The notes beneath the pieces are model-generated. The model did not search any database and was not told the DNA's origin. It saw only the letters and a list, made by a program, of their open reading frames with translations. A DNA stretch of 64,000 nt from Paenibacillus oryzae (GTDB taxonomy: Bacteria; Bacillota; Bacilli; Paenibacillales; Paenibacillaceae). A program made the position numbers and the translations under genes. Shown here in pieces: positions 1 to 7,903 of this stretch (position 1 is its first letter; every line of letters begins with the position of its first letter). The DNA lies in assembly GCF_001675045.1 (NCBI RefSeq), contig NZ_LYPA01000071.1:62001-126000 (forward strand), in the 5' to 3' direction.

Positions 1-612
1 GTTGTTGATATCGCAATTCAAGTTTAAACGTTCAGCCAACTCGATGGTATTTTCATAATTCCCCCCCCAATTATCCATATATAAAAAGGGTATACGATCA
101 CTTAATGATATAGGAGGAAGCAGTAAACCCACTTGAGGGTTTCTATTAAAAAAGGAAAGTACATTGCGGATATAAACTGTACTTCCCAACATATTTTCCC
201 ATTGACTATAAATCCATTTTTCTATATCAGATTTCATTGATGGATCTTTTTCCTTTTTGTCGTGCAGAAAGCAAATATACTCATAGTTCAAAATGTCTTT
301 ACGGCAAGCTACTAAAAAAGAAGTTATGTCCCTGCCACGGTTACTTTTCTGAATCAATTTGCAATTCACTCTACGCACAGCGAAATTCTCAATTTTTTTT
401 CTCACTTCATTATTAGAAGTAGTAAAATAAATAGCAATTTCTTGAGGAATATTATCAATATATGGTTTGTAACAATCAAAAGTATCATGATAATGCAAAT
501 GAATAACTACAGCAATTCGATTGTTTAAAACTTTATAATCATAGTCATCTATATCGTAGTTGATTGGAAGAATACAATTTAAGGTATCCAAATTCTCATA
601 TGCAATACTCAT
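1..612 (-). CDS. Rhamnan synthesis F (RgpF-type) protein, C-terminal part missing
   Basis: An open frame of 204 codons begins with ATG at 612 (GGGGG ribosome site just upstream) and runs off the left edge, so only the N-terminal part is present. I translated it directly. It contains a VVIHLHYHDTF segment, a KSNRGRD segment and a YICFLHDKK segment, which together are typical of the rhamnan synthesis F family found in rhamnose-polysaccharide and O-antigen clusters. Family members are cytoplasmic and assist or catalyse sugar transfer during polysaccharide assembly. It is the most promoter-distal gene visible in the minus-strand glycan cluster, 43 bases after the next GT2 gene. Family assignment is fairly sure; the substrate cannot be read from sequence. 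Confidence 0.72.
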   Translation of the reverse strand, partial: MSIAYENLDTLNCILPINYDIDDYDYKVLNNRIAVVIHLHYHDTFDCYKPYIDNIPQEIAIYFTTSNNEVRKKIENFAVRRVNCKLIQKSNRGRDITSFLVACRKDILNYEYICFLHDKKEKDPSMKSDIEKWIYSQWENMLGSTVYIRNVLSFFNRNPQVGLLLPPISLSDRIPFLYMDNWGGNYENTIELAERLNLNCDINN

Positions 613-655
613 GATAACTCCCCCTCAACTCTCCAAAACATCCTTTTATAATCAG

Positions 656-1780
656 TTAACTCGTAGGACTATTCACTTCTCTTAGGATATTTAATAATGA
701 AAGCACTTCAAATGAACAATATTTTTTAATGTCTTTTTCAATTTCGTTAAATGAACTTACTGGCGATACAATAATAGCATCAACCTTTTGCATATTTTCA
801 TGAAGTGAGATTACAGGAATAGCAGCATTTTTGTTATCGCTTCTTCGGTCTATGCAATATTCAACCTTTAATCCTGTACTCAGTATAGAATCATAAAATT
901 GTTTACCATATACACCAAATCCATATATCGAAATACTGCGAATATCTTTTGAGCAAAAAAATTCATCTAACTTATTCGATGTAGTCTTATTTAATAAGGT
1001 TTCTAACTCATCGTAATTTTCGTATTTCAATATTTTTGAATCAGTCATGCATCTGAACTGCTTTTCCTGAGTATCATTCATTAAGTTCAACTTCAAAAAG
1101 ATGTCTCTAAAATTCCGACCTGATAAACTCATTTGTTTCCAATTAAAAGAGGCATTATTACCATCTTCCTCATGTACATATAAAGTATCTTCATTTGTAC
1201 TAATCTTGACATCGTGTCTCATCAATAGCGTCCATAAAAAATGATCATCCCATCCATTATGGATCATTATGTTCATAAGCCACTCTTGAGGTATACTCTT
1301 TTTTCGGATAAGCAGCTGTCCTAGTGAAACTAAAGGATAACCGTATTCCAAATACTCTTGAAAAGAATATTCTTTTTTCATAGGGTTAGATATAGAAAAA
1401 ACCTTTTCACCATTTCTGTACAAACCATTACAAATTACAGCTTCTCCATCTTTTAAGTGCTGTAACTGGCTAATTAAATAAGATTTACTCAAAGTGTCAT
1501 CTTGGTCCAAGAACACTATATATTCACCTGTCGCGAATTGCACTCCAGCAATTCGAGAATAATGAATTCCCATGTTACGTTGATTATTTAATACATGAAT
1601 GGACACTTTATATTGATTATCCATTTGTGGCAATACGATAGGTTCCTCAGGAAAATCATTTACAAAGATGATTTCAAGTTTGATATCCTCAGATAAATCG
1701 CTCCACTGTTGAACAATATCAACCAATTTAGGTAAATATTCACTTCCTTTGTAGATTGGAACAATAACACTGCATATCAT
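656..1780 (-). CDS. GT2 glycosyltransferase with C-terminal Rossmann-like domain
   Basis: A 374-residue protein. Residues 3-240 form a GT-A fold family 2 glycosyltransferase: the N-terminal SVIVPIYKG strand, the LDQDD metal and nucleotide-sugar motif at 91-95, and a WDD motif near 177. Residues about 284-360 carry a second domain starting IYGFGVYGKQ, a glycine-rich Rossmann-type beta-alpha turn ending in a predicted sheet (AIIVSP). It should transfer a sugar from a nucleotide donor to a growing glycan in the cytoplasm. ATG 1780 is preceded by GGGGAA nine bases away. The next gene upstream (1830-3068) has the same two-domain plan, suggesting paralogy. Donor and acceptor are unknown. Confidence 0.8.
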   Translation of the reverse strand: MICSVIVPIYKGSEYLPKLVDIVQQWSDLSEDIKLEIIFVNDFPEEPIVLPQMDNQYKVSIHVLNNQRNMGIHYSRIAGVQFATGEYIVFLDQDDTLSKSYLISQLQHLKDGEAVICNGLYRNGEKVFSISNPMKKEYSFQEYLEYGYPLVSLGQLLIRKKSIPQEWLMNIMIHNGWDDHFLWTLLMRHDVKISTNEDTLYVHEEDGNNASFNWKQMSLSGRNFRDIFLKLNLMNDTQEKQFRCMTDSKILKYENYDELETLLNKTTSNKLDEFFCSKDIRSISIYGFGVYGKQFYDSILSTGLKVEYCIDRRSDNKNAAIPVISLHENMQKVDAIIVSPVSSFNEIEKDIKKYCSFEVLSLLNILREVNSPTS

Positions 1781-1829
1781 CTTTTATTCCCCGCTTTTGA
1801 GGTTATAAAGCCAATTGGAATTAGTATGG

Positions 1830-3068
1830 CTATCCATGTGAACATTCTTCTTCAAATACATCTTTTACCAAGCATTGCTCAATGAGGACCCTTGGATTTT
1901 CGATATATTTTTCATCGATCCACCGTATTTTTCTTTCGTCTACTCCCATTAAAATCAAATCATTTTTAGCACTGACGTATGCTTTTCTATTAAAAATAGC
2001 AATTACTAAATAATCAAAATCGACATCAATTATTCTTGTCGGGCTTTTCACACTCAAATCAGCAAATGTATCATAGTTTTTATCAGCCCAATAAATGATC
2101 TCGCAACAATTACTGCTTGCTATGTAATTGTAAAGCTGAATACCTACCGCGCCTGCACCGTACAATACAATTTTAGATCCCTTGTCAATTCCACCATAGG
2201 GGATAAGACATTTCATTTCATCGTTTTCAAAAACAGATGGTGCTTTCCAAACCAAAAGATACATCGCGTAATATACAAGTTGACTATTTAAGGTATGTCT
2301 ATACTTTGACTGGTCAAAAATCCCTTTCCAATCCGCTATTCGCCCCTTTATGATTTGGGCTGCATTTTTAACAGATGTTCTTTTTAAAGAATTATATACC
2401 ACTCGATAATGATAAAAGCACTGATGTGTTACATATAACGACTCCGACTTTACTATACTGGGATAAATACAAGAAGCATCCTCCCCCATAAAGCTGCTCT
2501 CGTTTACTTGCATTTGATATTCAAAAAGAACTTCCCTTTTAATTAGTTTAGAGAATATATATGGGTAAATTCCTTGCTTAAAAAATGAACCGGTATACAT
2601 TAATTTAGGAATAATACTTCTCTCAAAATCCTCTCCACAATAATAACCTTCATTAAAATTAGAAAACCTATAACTTTCTGAGTAATCATCACCAACACTA
2701 TAAGTATCGATTATACCCGAGTCAACTACGGCCGCACCAGACGTATAAGCCAATAACAATAATGCCTCATACATTTGAGGCTCAATCCAATCATCGCCAT
2801 CAACGGCACCTACATACTCGCCTTTAGCAATTGATATGCCTGCTTTTCTAGCGCTTACTAACCCCTTATTATTCTGATGTATGACTTTAATACGACTATC
2901 ACTTGATGCATATTCATCACATATTTTTCCACATCCATCAGTGGATCCATCATTAACTAATATTATCTCAATATTCTTGTATGTCTGACTTAATATACTT
3001 TCAATACACTGTCGTATGTATGGCTCTACATTATAGATAGGAACTACAATACTAATTAATTTATCCAT
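1830..3068 (-). CDS. GT2 glycosyltransferase with C-terminal Rossmann-like domain
   Basis: A 412-residue family 2 glycosyltransferase. The N-terminus ISIVVPIYNVEPYIRQCI and the DGDD motif at 90-93 are classic GT2 features. After the catalytic domain (about 1-240) comes a linker and a domain beginning VLYGAGAVGI at 301-310, a dinucleotide-binding-like turn. The same architecture is seen in the neighbouring gene at 656-1780, so the pair may act successively on one glycan. AAGGAG lies nine bases before ATG 3068. The Rossmann-like domain may bind a nucleotide sugar or be a structural relic; the sequence does not decide this. Substrates are unknown. Confidence 0.82.
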   Translation of the reverse strand: MDKLISIVVPIYNVEPYIRQCIESILSQTYKNIEIILVNDGSTDGCGKICDEYASSDSRIKVIHQNNKGLVSARKAGISIAKGEYVGAVDGDDWIEPQMYEALLLLAYTSGAAVVDSGIIDTYSVGDDYSESYRFSNFNEGYYCGEDFERSIIPKLMYTGSFFKQGIYPYIFSKLIKREVLFEYQMQVNESSFMGEDASCIYPSIVKSESLYVTHQCFYHYRVVYNSLKRTSVKNAAQIIKGRIADWKGIFDQSKYRHTLNSQLVYYAMYLLVWKAPSVFENDEMKCLIPYGGIDKGSKIVLYGAGAVGIQLYNYIASSNCCEIIYWADKNYDTFADLSVKSPTRIIDVDFDYLVIAIFNRKAYVSAKNDLILMGVDERKIRWIDEKYIENPRVLIEQCLVKDVFEEECSHG

Positions 3069-3161
3069 ATTTGCTTACTCCTTCCATCGGAAAGTGATTA
3101 CGCCTAACAAAACATTCTGAATCATGACTGGTCAGGTAATTCTAAAAGTAGTCATGTTAAA

Positions 3162-3183
3162 GCCTTTGGCGGCTGCCAAAGGC
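3162..3183 (-). terminator. Hairpin between the fusion gene and the GT2 gene
   Basis: A 9-bp perfect stem (GCCTTTGGC with GCCAAAGGC, 4-base loop) lies in the 226-base gap between the genes ending at 3295 and starting at 3068. On the minus strand it is followed only by TTTAA, so it is a weak terminator or a processing/attenuation hairpin inside the operon. No gene is seen in the rest of the gap. Confidence 0.4.
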
Positions 3184-3294
3184 GCCGATCTTGTAACATC
3201 TCTTGAAGTATTCTTATTTCAAGCAAATGATATCGGTCGCCCCCAGCGTTTGGTTAGAATAGCAAATAATAAATACCAATTATCACACTTTTTA

Positions 3295-5598
3295 TTATAT
3301 AAATCTTTTAAAATATGCCGACGTTTCATCATCAAAAGTATACTGTATTTTTTTCGGTGGCATGCCTGATAACAAGCGTTGAACTTTTCCTTCATCAACA
3401 TCGGGCAAAGAAATTTCATGTATGATTTCCGCTATTGCTTTCATAGAATCTTTAGGCCAACCGTAACGTGCTATTTCCTGAGTGCCAAGTCTAATGCCGT
3501 AACCGTAAAATAGCTCTTTCTTCTTCTTATTCAGCGTAACCCCAAAACGTATGCTATTCTCAAATATGTACTCCATCGTTTCTTTATCTGTGTAAATAAA
3601 AACCTCATGTGTACTTGTATATTTGTTATCATCAACTTTTCCAACATTAAATCCCCGTTCTTCCAATTCCGCTGAAAGCATATTTGAGAGCTCCACAATA
3701 TGCTCTTGATAGGATTTTCCAAATGTTTCGAATTCTATCATAGCAAATAACAAACTTACCTTCTGATGCATTTGTGTATGCCGAATATATATAGGGTTAA
3801 TACTTGTTTCTAATCTTTTATGCAATTCTTCACTATTCGTCAATATTAAGCCACTCGCCGGTCCTGGAAATGTTTTATGCGTACCTCCGAACATGACCAT
3901 GTTTTCAATGGTTTTTATTGGATTCTCAATTACGCCCCCGGCTATTAAACCCAACAATTGACTCGCATCGTATAAAACAGTAGTTTTTGTTGTATCGATT
4001 TTTTGAATCTCGAATGGACGTATAATGTCAGAAGGAGCCAGCAATACAAATTTTATATTTTTATCTTTCAGTTGTTGATTTAATTTTTCATAATTAATAT
4101 CTTGCTTTTCAAAATCAAACGGAACATCACCTACATTTAGTCCCAATCTTTCAGCAATTGGCTTAACAGAGGCATGACCACCTGCCGAGGCACCCAAATT
4201 CAATATGTTATCGCCGATTTCTGACAATGCAGAAAGAACCATCATCAGACAATTCATTCCCGTTAGTGTTCTAGCGTCAGAATATTTAGCACCGAACAAT
4301 TTGAAACATTGATCTGAGATCATTTGGTAAAACGGGAGTAAATATGAGCTGCCAATGAAATTGTCCTGTTCTGAAAACGAATATGTGTTTCCAACAATGT
4401 ATCTCTCCTGAAAACCCATTGATAGAGGTATATTTGCAAACGGCGATATAACATTTTCAGCTGCGCACAAAGGCAGGGTTCTATCATAATAAGTAATAAA
4501 GCTTTCCGTTAAATTAACTAATTCTTGTATTTCGTTGTCGTAACGTTTTATATCAAGAACCTTCAAATCTTTTGTTATACGACATATATATCTTTTCTGC
4601 TCAAATGTAAATGTAAATCCGCGCCCCAGATCCTCTTTTGTGATAGGCTTGAAATTTCTAAGATTATTTTCACTTGTTTTCATATGTTCAGCCATTTGAC
4701 TAAGTAAGGCTGAATGTGCGTTATTACAGTATGAGGAATCAAATTCTCTTAGTTCTTCAAGAGAATCAAATTCATAAATAACATTTTCATTACAACGCTT
4801 TGCGTACATATAAAGTTCGCCAAGATGCTCATCCTGGATATCTGCCCAGAACTTCTGCATGGTCGCAGGATAGTTGTATTCCTTTTCAAGTATTTCCAAG
4901 AAAGCTTTTGAAAATCTTTCATTAAAGAATGCATACCCTAATGTTATCCAAGTATCCGATGCCCCATAAAATGTATTGTAAATTCGATCGTATACATCTG
5001 TTTCAAGGCCACGCTCATCCGTTGCCCCTTCTCTGTAAACCGTGCAGTAGTAAGCGTCAAAAGCATGTTTTTGGAAAATGTTCTCATTGAAATACAGATC
5101 TGCCGATGTAATTATAGTATTTTTAAGATATTCTCTTGCTGCATAAACACTTGCATGGTTGTTACGCACCTTATAGGTATCTGTTTCAACCAATCTTACG
5201 CCATATTTCTCAACAAGATACAAAAACATATCCTTCATATGTCCAACAACAATTATTATTTCTGAAATCCCTGCTTCTTTAAGCTGACATATTTGTCTTT
5301 CAATCATCACTTCGCCTTTTACCTCTAAAAGAGCTTTAGGTTTTTCAAAACAAAGAGGAACAAACCGCGAAGACACTCCTGCAGCCAAAATAATAGCATT
5401 TTCAATTGAATGCTCATCTAGATACTGCTCACCCTTTTGAGTCAGCTTATCTTCAGCTATATACTTATCGTAAATAAGATTTCGATATTCTTGCTCTATA
5501 ATCGAATAAGGCTTAAATAGCTTTCGAGCATACTCTTTGACGTCCCAGACAAACCCATTCTTAATAAGGAGCATAACATCAAACATTATCTTATTCAT
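3295..5598 (-). CDS. wHTH + LicC/PntC-like nucleotidyltransferase + SHMT-fold PLP enzyme fusion
   Basis: A 767-residue three-part protein. Residues 1-65 resemble a winged helix (ending LTQKGEQYL). Residues 68-290 are a sugar-phosphate-type nucleotidyltransferase with AAGVSSRF at 72-79 and KPKALLEV at 86-93; the pattern after NNHASVYAA is closest to LicC phosphocholine cytidylyltransferase and the PntC aminoethylphosphonate enzyme. Residues about 360-740 have the fold of serine hydroxymethyltransferase: AAENVISP at 379-386, YDASQLLGLIAGG at 543-555 and THKTFPGP at 573-580, in which Lys575 should bind PLP. I infer that the PLP domain makes or modifies an amino compound that the N-terminal part activates with CTP. 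The next gene upstream encodes LicD, the usual acceptor-side partner. GGAGG precedes ATG 5598. The substrate is unknown and no phosphonate-forming (PepM) gene is visible. Confidence 0.8.
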   Translation of the reverse strand: MNKIMFDVMLLIKNGFVWDVKEYARKLFKPYSIIEQEYRNLIYDKYIAEDKLTQKGEQYLDEHSIENAIILAAGVSSRFVPLCFEKPKALLEVKGEVMIERQICQLKEAGISEIIIVVGHMKDMFLYLVEKYGVRLVETDTYKVRNNHASVYAAREYLKNTIITSADLYFNENIFQKHAFDAYYCTVYREGATDERGLETDVYDRIYNTFYGASDTWITLGYAFFNERFSKAFLEILEKEYNYPATMQKFWADIQDEHLGELYMYAKRCNENVIYEFDSLEELREFDSSYCNNAHSALLSQMAEHMKTSENNLRNFKPITKEDLGRGFTFTFEQKRYICRITKDLKVLDIKRYDNEIQELVNLTESFITYYDRTLPLCAAENVISPFANIPLSMGFQERYIVGNTYSFSEQDNFIGSSYLLPFYQMISDQCFKLFGAKYSDARTLTGMNCLMMVLSALSEIGDNILNLGASAGGHASVKPIAERLGLNVGDVPFDFEKQDINYEKLNQQLKDKNIKFVLLAPSDIIRPFEIQKIDTTKTTVLYDASQLLGLIAGGVIENPIKTIENMVMFGGTHKTFPGPASGLILTNSEELHKRLETSINPIYIRHTQMHQKVSLLFAMIEFETFGKSYQEHIVELSNMLSAELEERGFNVGKVDDNKYTSTHEVFIYTDKETMEYIFENSIRFGVTLNKKKKELFYGYGIRLGTQEIARYGWPKDSMKAIAEIIHEISLPDVDEGKVQRLLSGMPPKKIQYTFDDETSAYFKRFI

Positions 5599-5626
5599 TT
5601 TTATTCCTCCAGTAAGTTTTTTGTAG

Positions 5627-6460
5627 TTAATTATCCTTTGGGAACGTCAGCTTTGACACAGGATGAACCTTTCTTTTTTCTATCGGTGGAAGCTTCAAGT
5701 AGTCACCATAGAGAAATGTTAAATATTCATCATAATCGCGGCTTGCTTTAAGCGTTACATTTTCAAATTTCATATCAATTGTATCCTCATACCATTTCCG
5801 CTTATATCCATAAACACGATTGCATGCTGGAAAGGTTAGACACTTAACCATTTCAGTGTTTTTTCTATTCCGAAATTTTACGTAATGAGCATAATTACTC
5901 TTCAACGCTTTTTCGGGCATTAAATTTAATATTTTATAAACCAATCGAGCAATCCCGCTAGCAGTATGCTTCCCTACTTCAGAGTAAAAAATTTTTCGAT
6001 AAATAAACGAGTGAAAATTACATACACAGCGTGATACATAATGATCTGGAACATTGTCGCAAACAAAAATATCAAGAAAAATCCCTTGTTCGTACGGCAT
6101 ATCTTCTTGATTTAACCTAATGAATTCAGTATTCAAACGACGTAATTTTGCGTAACCCCATCTATAACCAGGTGTCCGGTTTATATCTTGCAGATAAAAC
6201 TTATCTGTATTTAATTCTTGATCAACCACCAAAAGAAGCTTTTCATATTCATTGCGATTTAAAATTACATCCGCATCATCATCCCATGGTATAAATCCAC
6301 CATGTCTTATAGCACCAAGCAAGGTGCCACCATCGATACTGTAAGTAATATTATGTTTTCGGCATATTCTATCGAATTCAATAAGAAGCTCTAGTTCAAT
6401 GCTTTGAAGTTGTTTTAATTCCTCAGTGGATAAATTATAGACTTTTTTAGTTCTATCCAT
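5627..6460 (-). CDS. LicD-family phosphotransferase
   Basis: A 277-residue LicD-family protein. The signature appears at residues 43-63: DGGTLLGAIRHGG followed by PWDDDADV, the metal-binding aspartate cluster of the LicD nucleotidyltransferase-fold family. LicD enzymes transfer phosphocholine (or related phospho-groups) from a CDP-activated donor to glycan hydroxyls. AAAGGG lies seven bases before ATG 6460. Its position beside a LicC-like cytidylyltransferase fusion and a TagD-like fusion supports a CDP-linked donor made in this same cluster. Whether the group is phosphocholine, phosphonate or something else cannot be told. Confidence 0.87.
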   Translation of the reverse strand: MDRTKKVYNLSTEELKQLQSIELELLIEFDRICRKHNITYSIDGGTLLGAIRHGGFIPWDDDADVILNRNEYEKLLLVVDQELNTDKFYLQDINRTPGYRWGYAKLRRLNTEFIRLNQEDMPYEQGIFLDIFVCDNVPDHYVSRCVCNFHSFIYRKIFYSEVGKHTASGIARLVYKILNLMPEKALKSNYAHYVKFRNRKNTEMVKCLTFPACNRVYGYKRKWYEDTIDMKFENVTLKASRDYDEYLTFLYGDYLKLPPIEKRKVHPVSKLTFPKDN

Positions 6461-6554
6461 TATTTAGCCCTTTCAATATTTACTGCATTGCAATTTAACT
6501 CAGGAGCAGCCCAATTATCAAAATTCTATCACCACCCAAATAATCCCATCCACT

Positions 6555-7889
6555 TTAGTTCTTCCTGTTCTCCAAAAACTTTTCTATAACTTCAGCCATT
6601 GTAACTGAATCTTTGCACGTCAGCTTGAATTCACTCTTGGTATTGCCGTTTATCATAGACAGAAAATCGTTAATCTCATATCTCAATCCGTCACCAAGAA
6701 AAATGTCTGAGTATTTTTCAACATCGTTTGGATTTTCATAGTGGATTTCGAAATAAGTTGTTTTCCACCATGGTGAGTCTACTTTTATGTACCCCTTGGT
6801 TCCCGATATTATAAGCTGACCATCAGATTTGACTCCAAGACCACAAGTAGCAGTCCCTATACCGTTCGGATACCTGAAATATGCCTTTGTAAAAATATCA
6901 AGACCGTTTTCATCCTTTATTGAATCAAAACGCACTTCTTCGTACTCAGCGCCAAAGATCTTAATAATAGGAAGCATAGTGTAGCTTCCAAGCTCAGTGA
7001 AGCTGCCGCCGAAGTTCAAATCAGTTCGTTCACGATTCGCAGAGTTTTCAAGTTTTGTAAAGCAAGACTCAACATTACGTACACTGCCGATTATTCCGCT
7101 GCATGCGATTCCCATCAGCTTACTAAAACCTGGGCAATAAGCTGTTTTTATCCCTTCAAATAGCACCAAATTTCGCTTCTTTGCATATTCAAAAAGCTCT
7201 TCTGCCTGTGTTTTTTCCAAAACCATAGGTTTTTCACAGAGAACATGTTTCCCATGCTCAAGCGACATTTTGATATAGCTGTAATGCGTTTCGTGTGGTG
7301 ACGCAATGTAAACTGCATCAACCGCTGTAAAGAAATCTTCTATTCGGGTATATGCATTAATCTGCCATTTCTCAGCGAACCTTATAGCACTATCTGTATT
7401 TGGGTTATATACCCCCTGTGTATTTACACCGCTAACAAGCTTTACTTCCGGTATAAACCTCTCCGCTATACGTCCCGTTCCGATTATTCCAACTCTCTGG
7501 ATGTGTTTATTTTGTGTGCGCAACATTGTGCTAGAAATATCTTTAGTTCTTTCAAGATATACAACCTTGCAATAATCATTAAGGTAATCAAATTGACCAG
7601 CCCAGTCTGAACCCACTGTAAAAATATCAATTTGAAATTTTTTAATATCTCGAAATTTCTGCCCCTGTGACTCTTCAATAATAATTTCGTCAGCAAAACC
7701 CGTTTTTCGAACATTTTCAACTCGAGTAATTAGTGAGTCTATTACATTAAGCTTTCCTCTAGATTGGTCATACCCCTCAGTAGTAACTCCAACAATAAGA
7801 TAATCGCCAAGTTCTTTGGCTCTTTGAAGCAGTCTGTAATGACCTTCATGGAACAGATCGAATGTACCGTATGTTATTACTTTAGTCAT
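6555..7889 (-). CDS. TagD-like cytidylyltransferase fused to Gfo/Idh/MocA oxidoreductase
   Basis: A 444-residue bifunctional protein. Residues 1-128 closely follow glycerol-3-phosphate cytidylyltransferase: YGTFDLFHEGH at 7-17 with the HxGH nucleotide motif, and RTKDISST at 114-121 matching the RTEGISTT signature of TagD. Residues about 131-440 are a Gfo/Idh/MocA dehydrogenase: GIIGTGRIAE at 134-143 (NAD(P) site) and CEKPM at 218-222. The two activities suggest reduction of a sugar or keto compound and activation to a CDP-polyol, analogous in logic to TarI/TarJ or Bcs1 but built from different folds. The next gene upstream encodes a TagB/TagF-like transferase that could use the product. AGGGGG precedes ATG 7889. 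Confidence 0.85.
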   Translation of the reverse strand: MTKVITYGTFDLFHEGHYRLLQRAKELGDYLIVGVTTEGYDQSRGKLNVIDSLITRVENVRKTGFADEIIIEESQGQKFRDIKKFQIDIFTVGSDWAGQFDYLNDYCKVVYLERTKDISSTMLRTQNKHIQRVGIIGTGRIAERFIPEVKLVSGVNTQGVYNPNTDSAIRFAEKWQINAYTRIEDFFTAVDAVYIASPHETHYSYIKMSLEHGKHVLCEKPMVLEKTQAEELFEYAKKRNLVLFEGIKTAYCPGFSKLMGIACSGIIGSVRNVESCFTKLENSANRERTDLNFGGSFTELGSYTMLPIIKIFGAEYEEVRFDSIKDENGLDIFTKAYFRYPNGIGTATCGLGVKSDGQLIISGTKGYIKVDSPWWKTTYFEIHYENPNDVEKYSDIFLGDGLRYEINDFLSMINGNTKSEFKLTCKDSVTMAEVIEKFLENRKN

Positions 7890-7903
7890 ACAGACAGAGC
7901 CCC

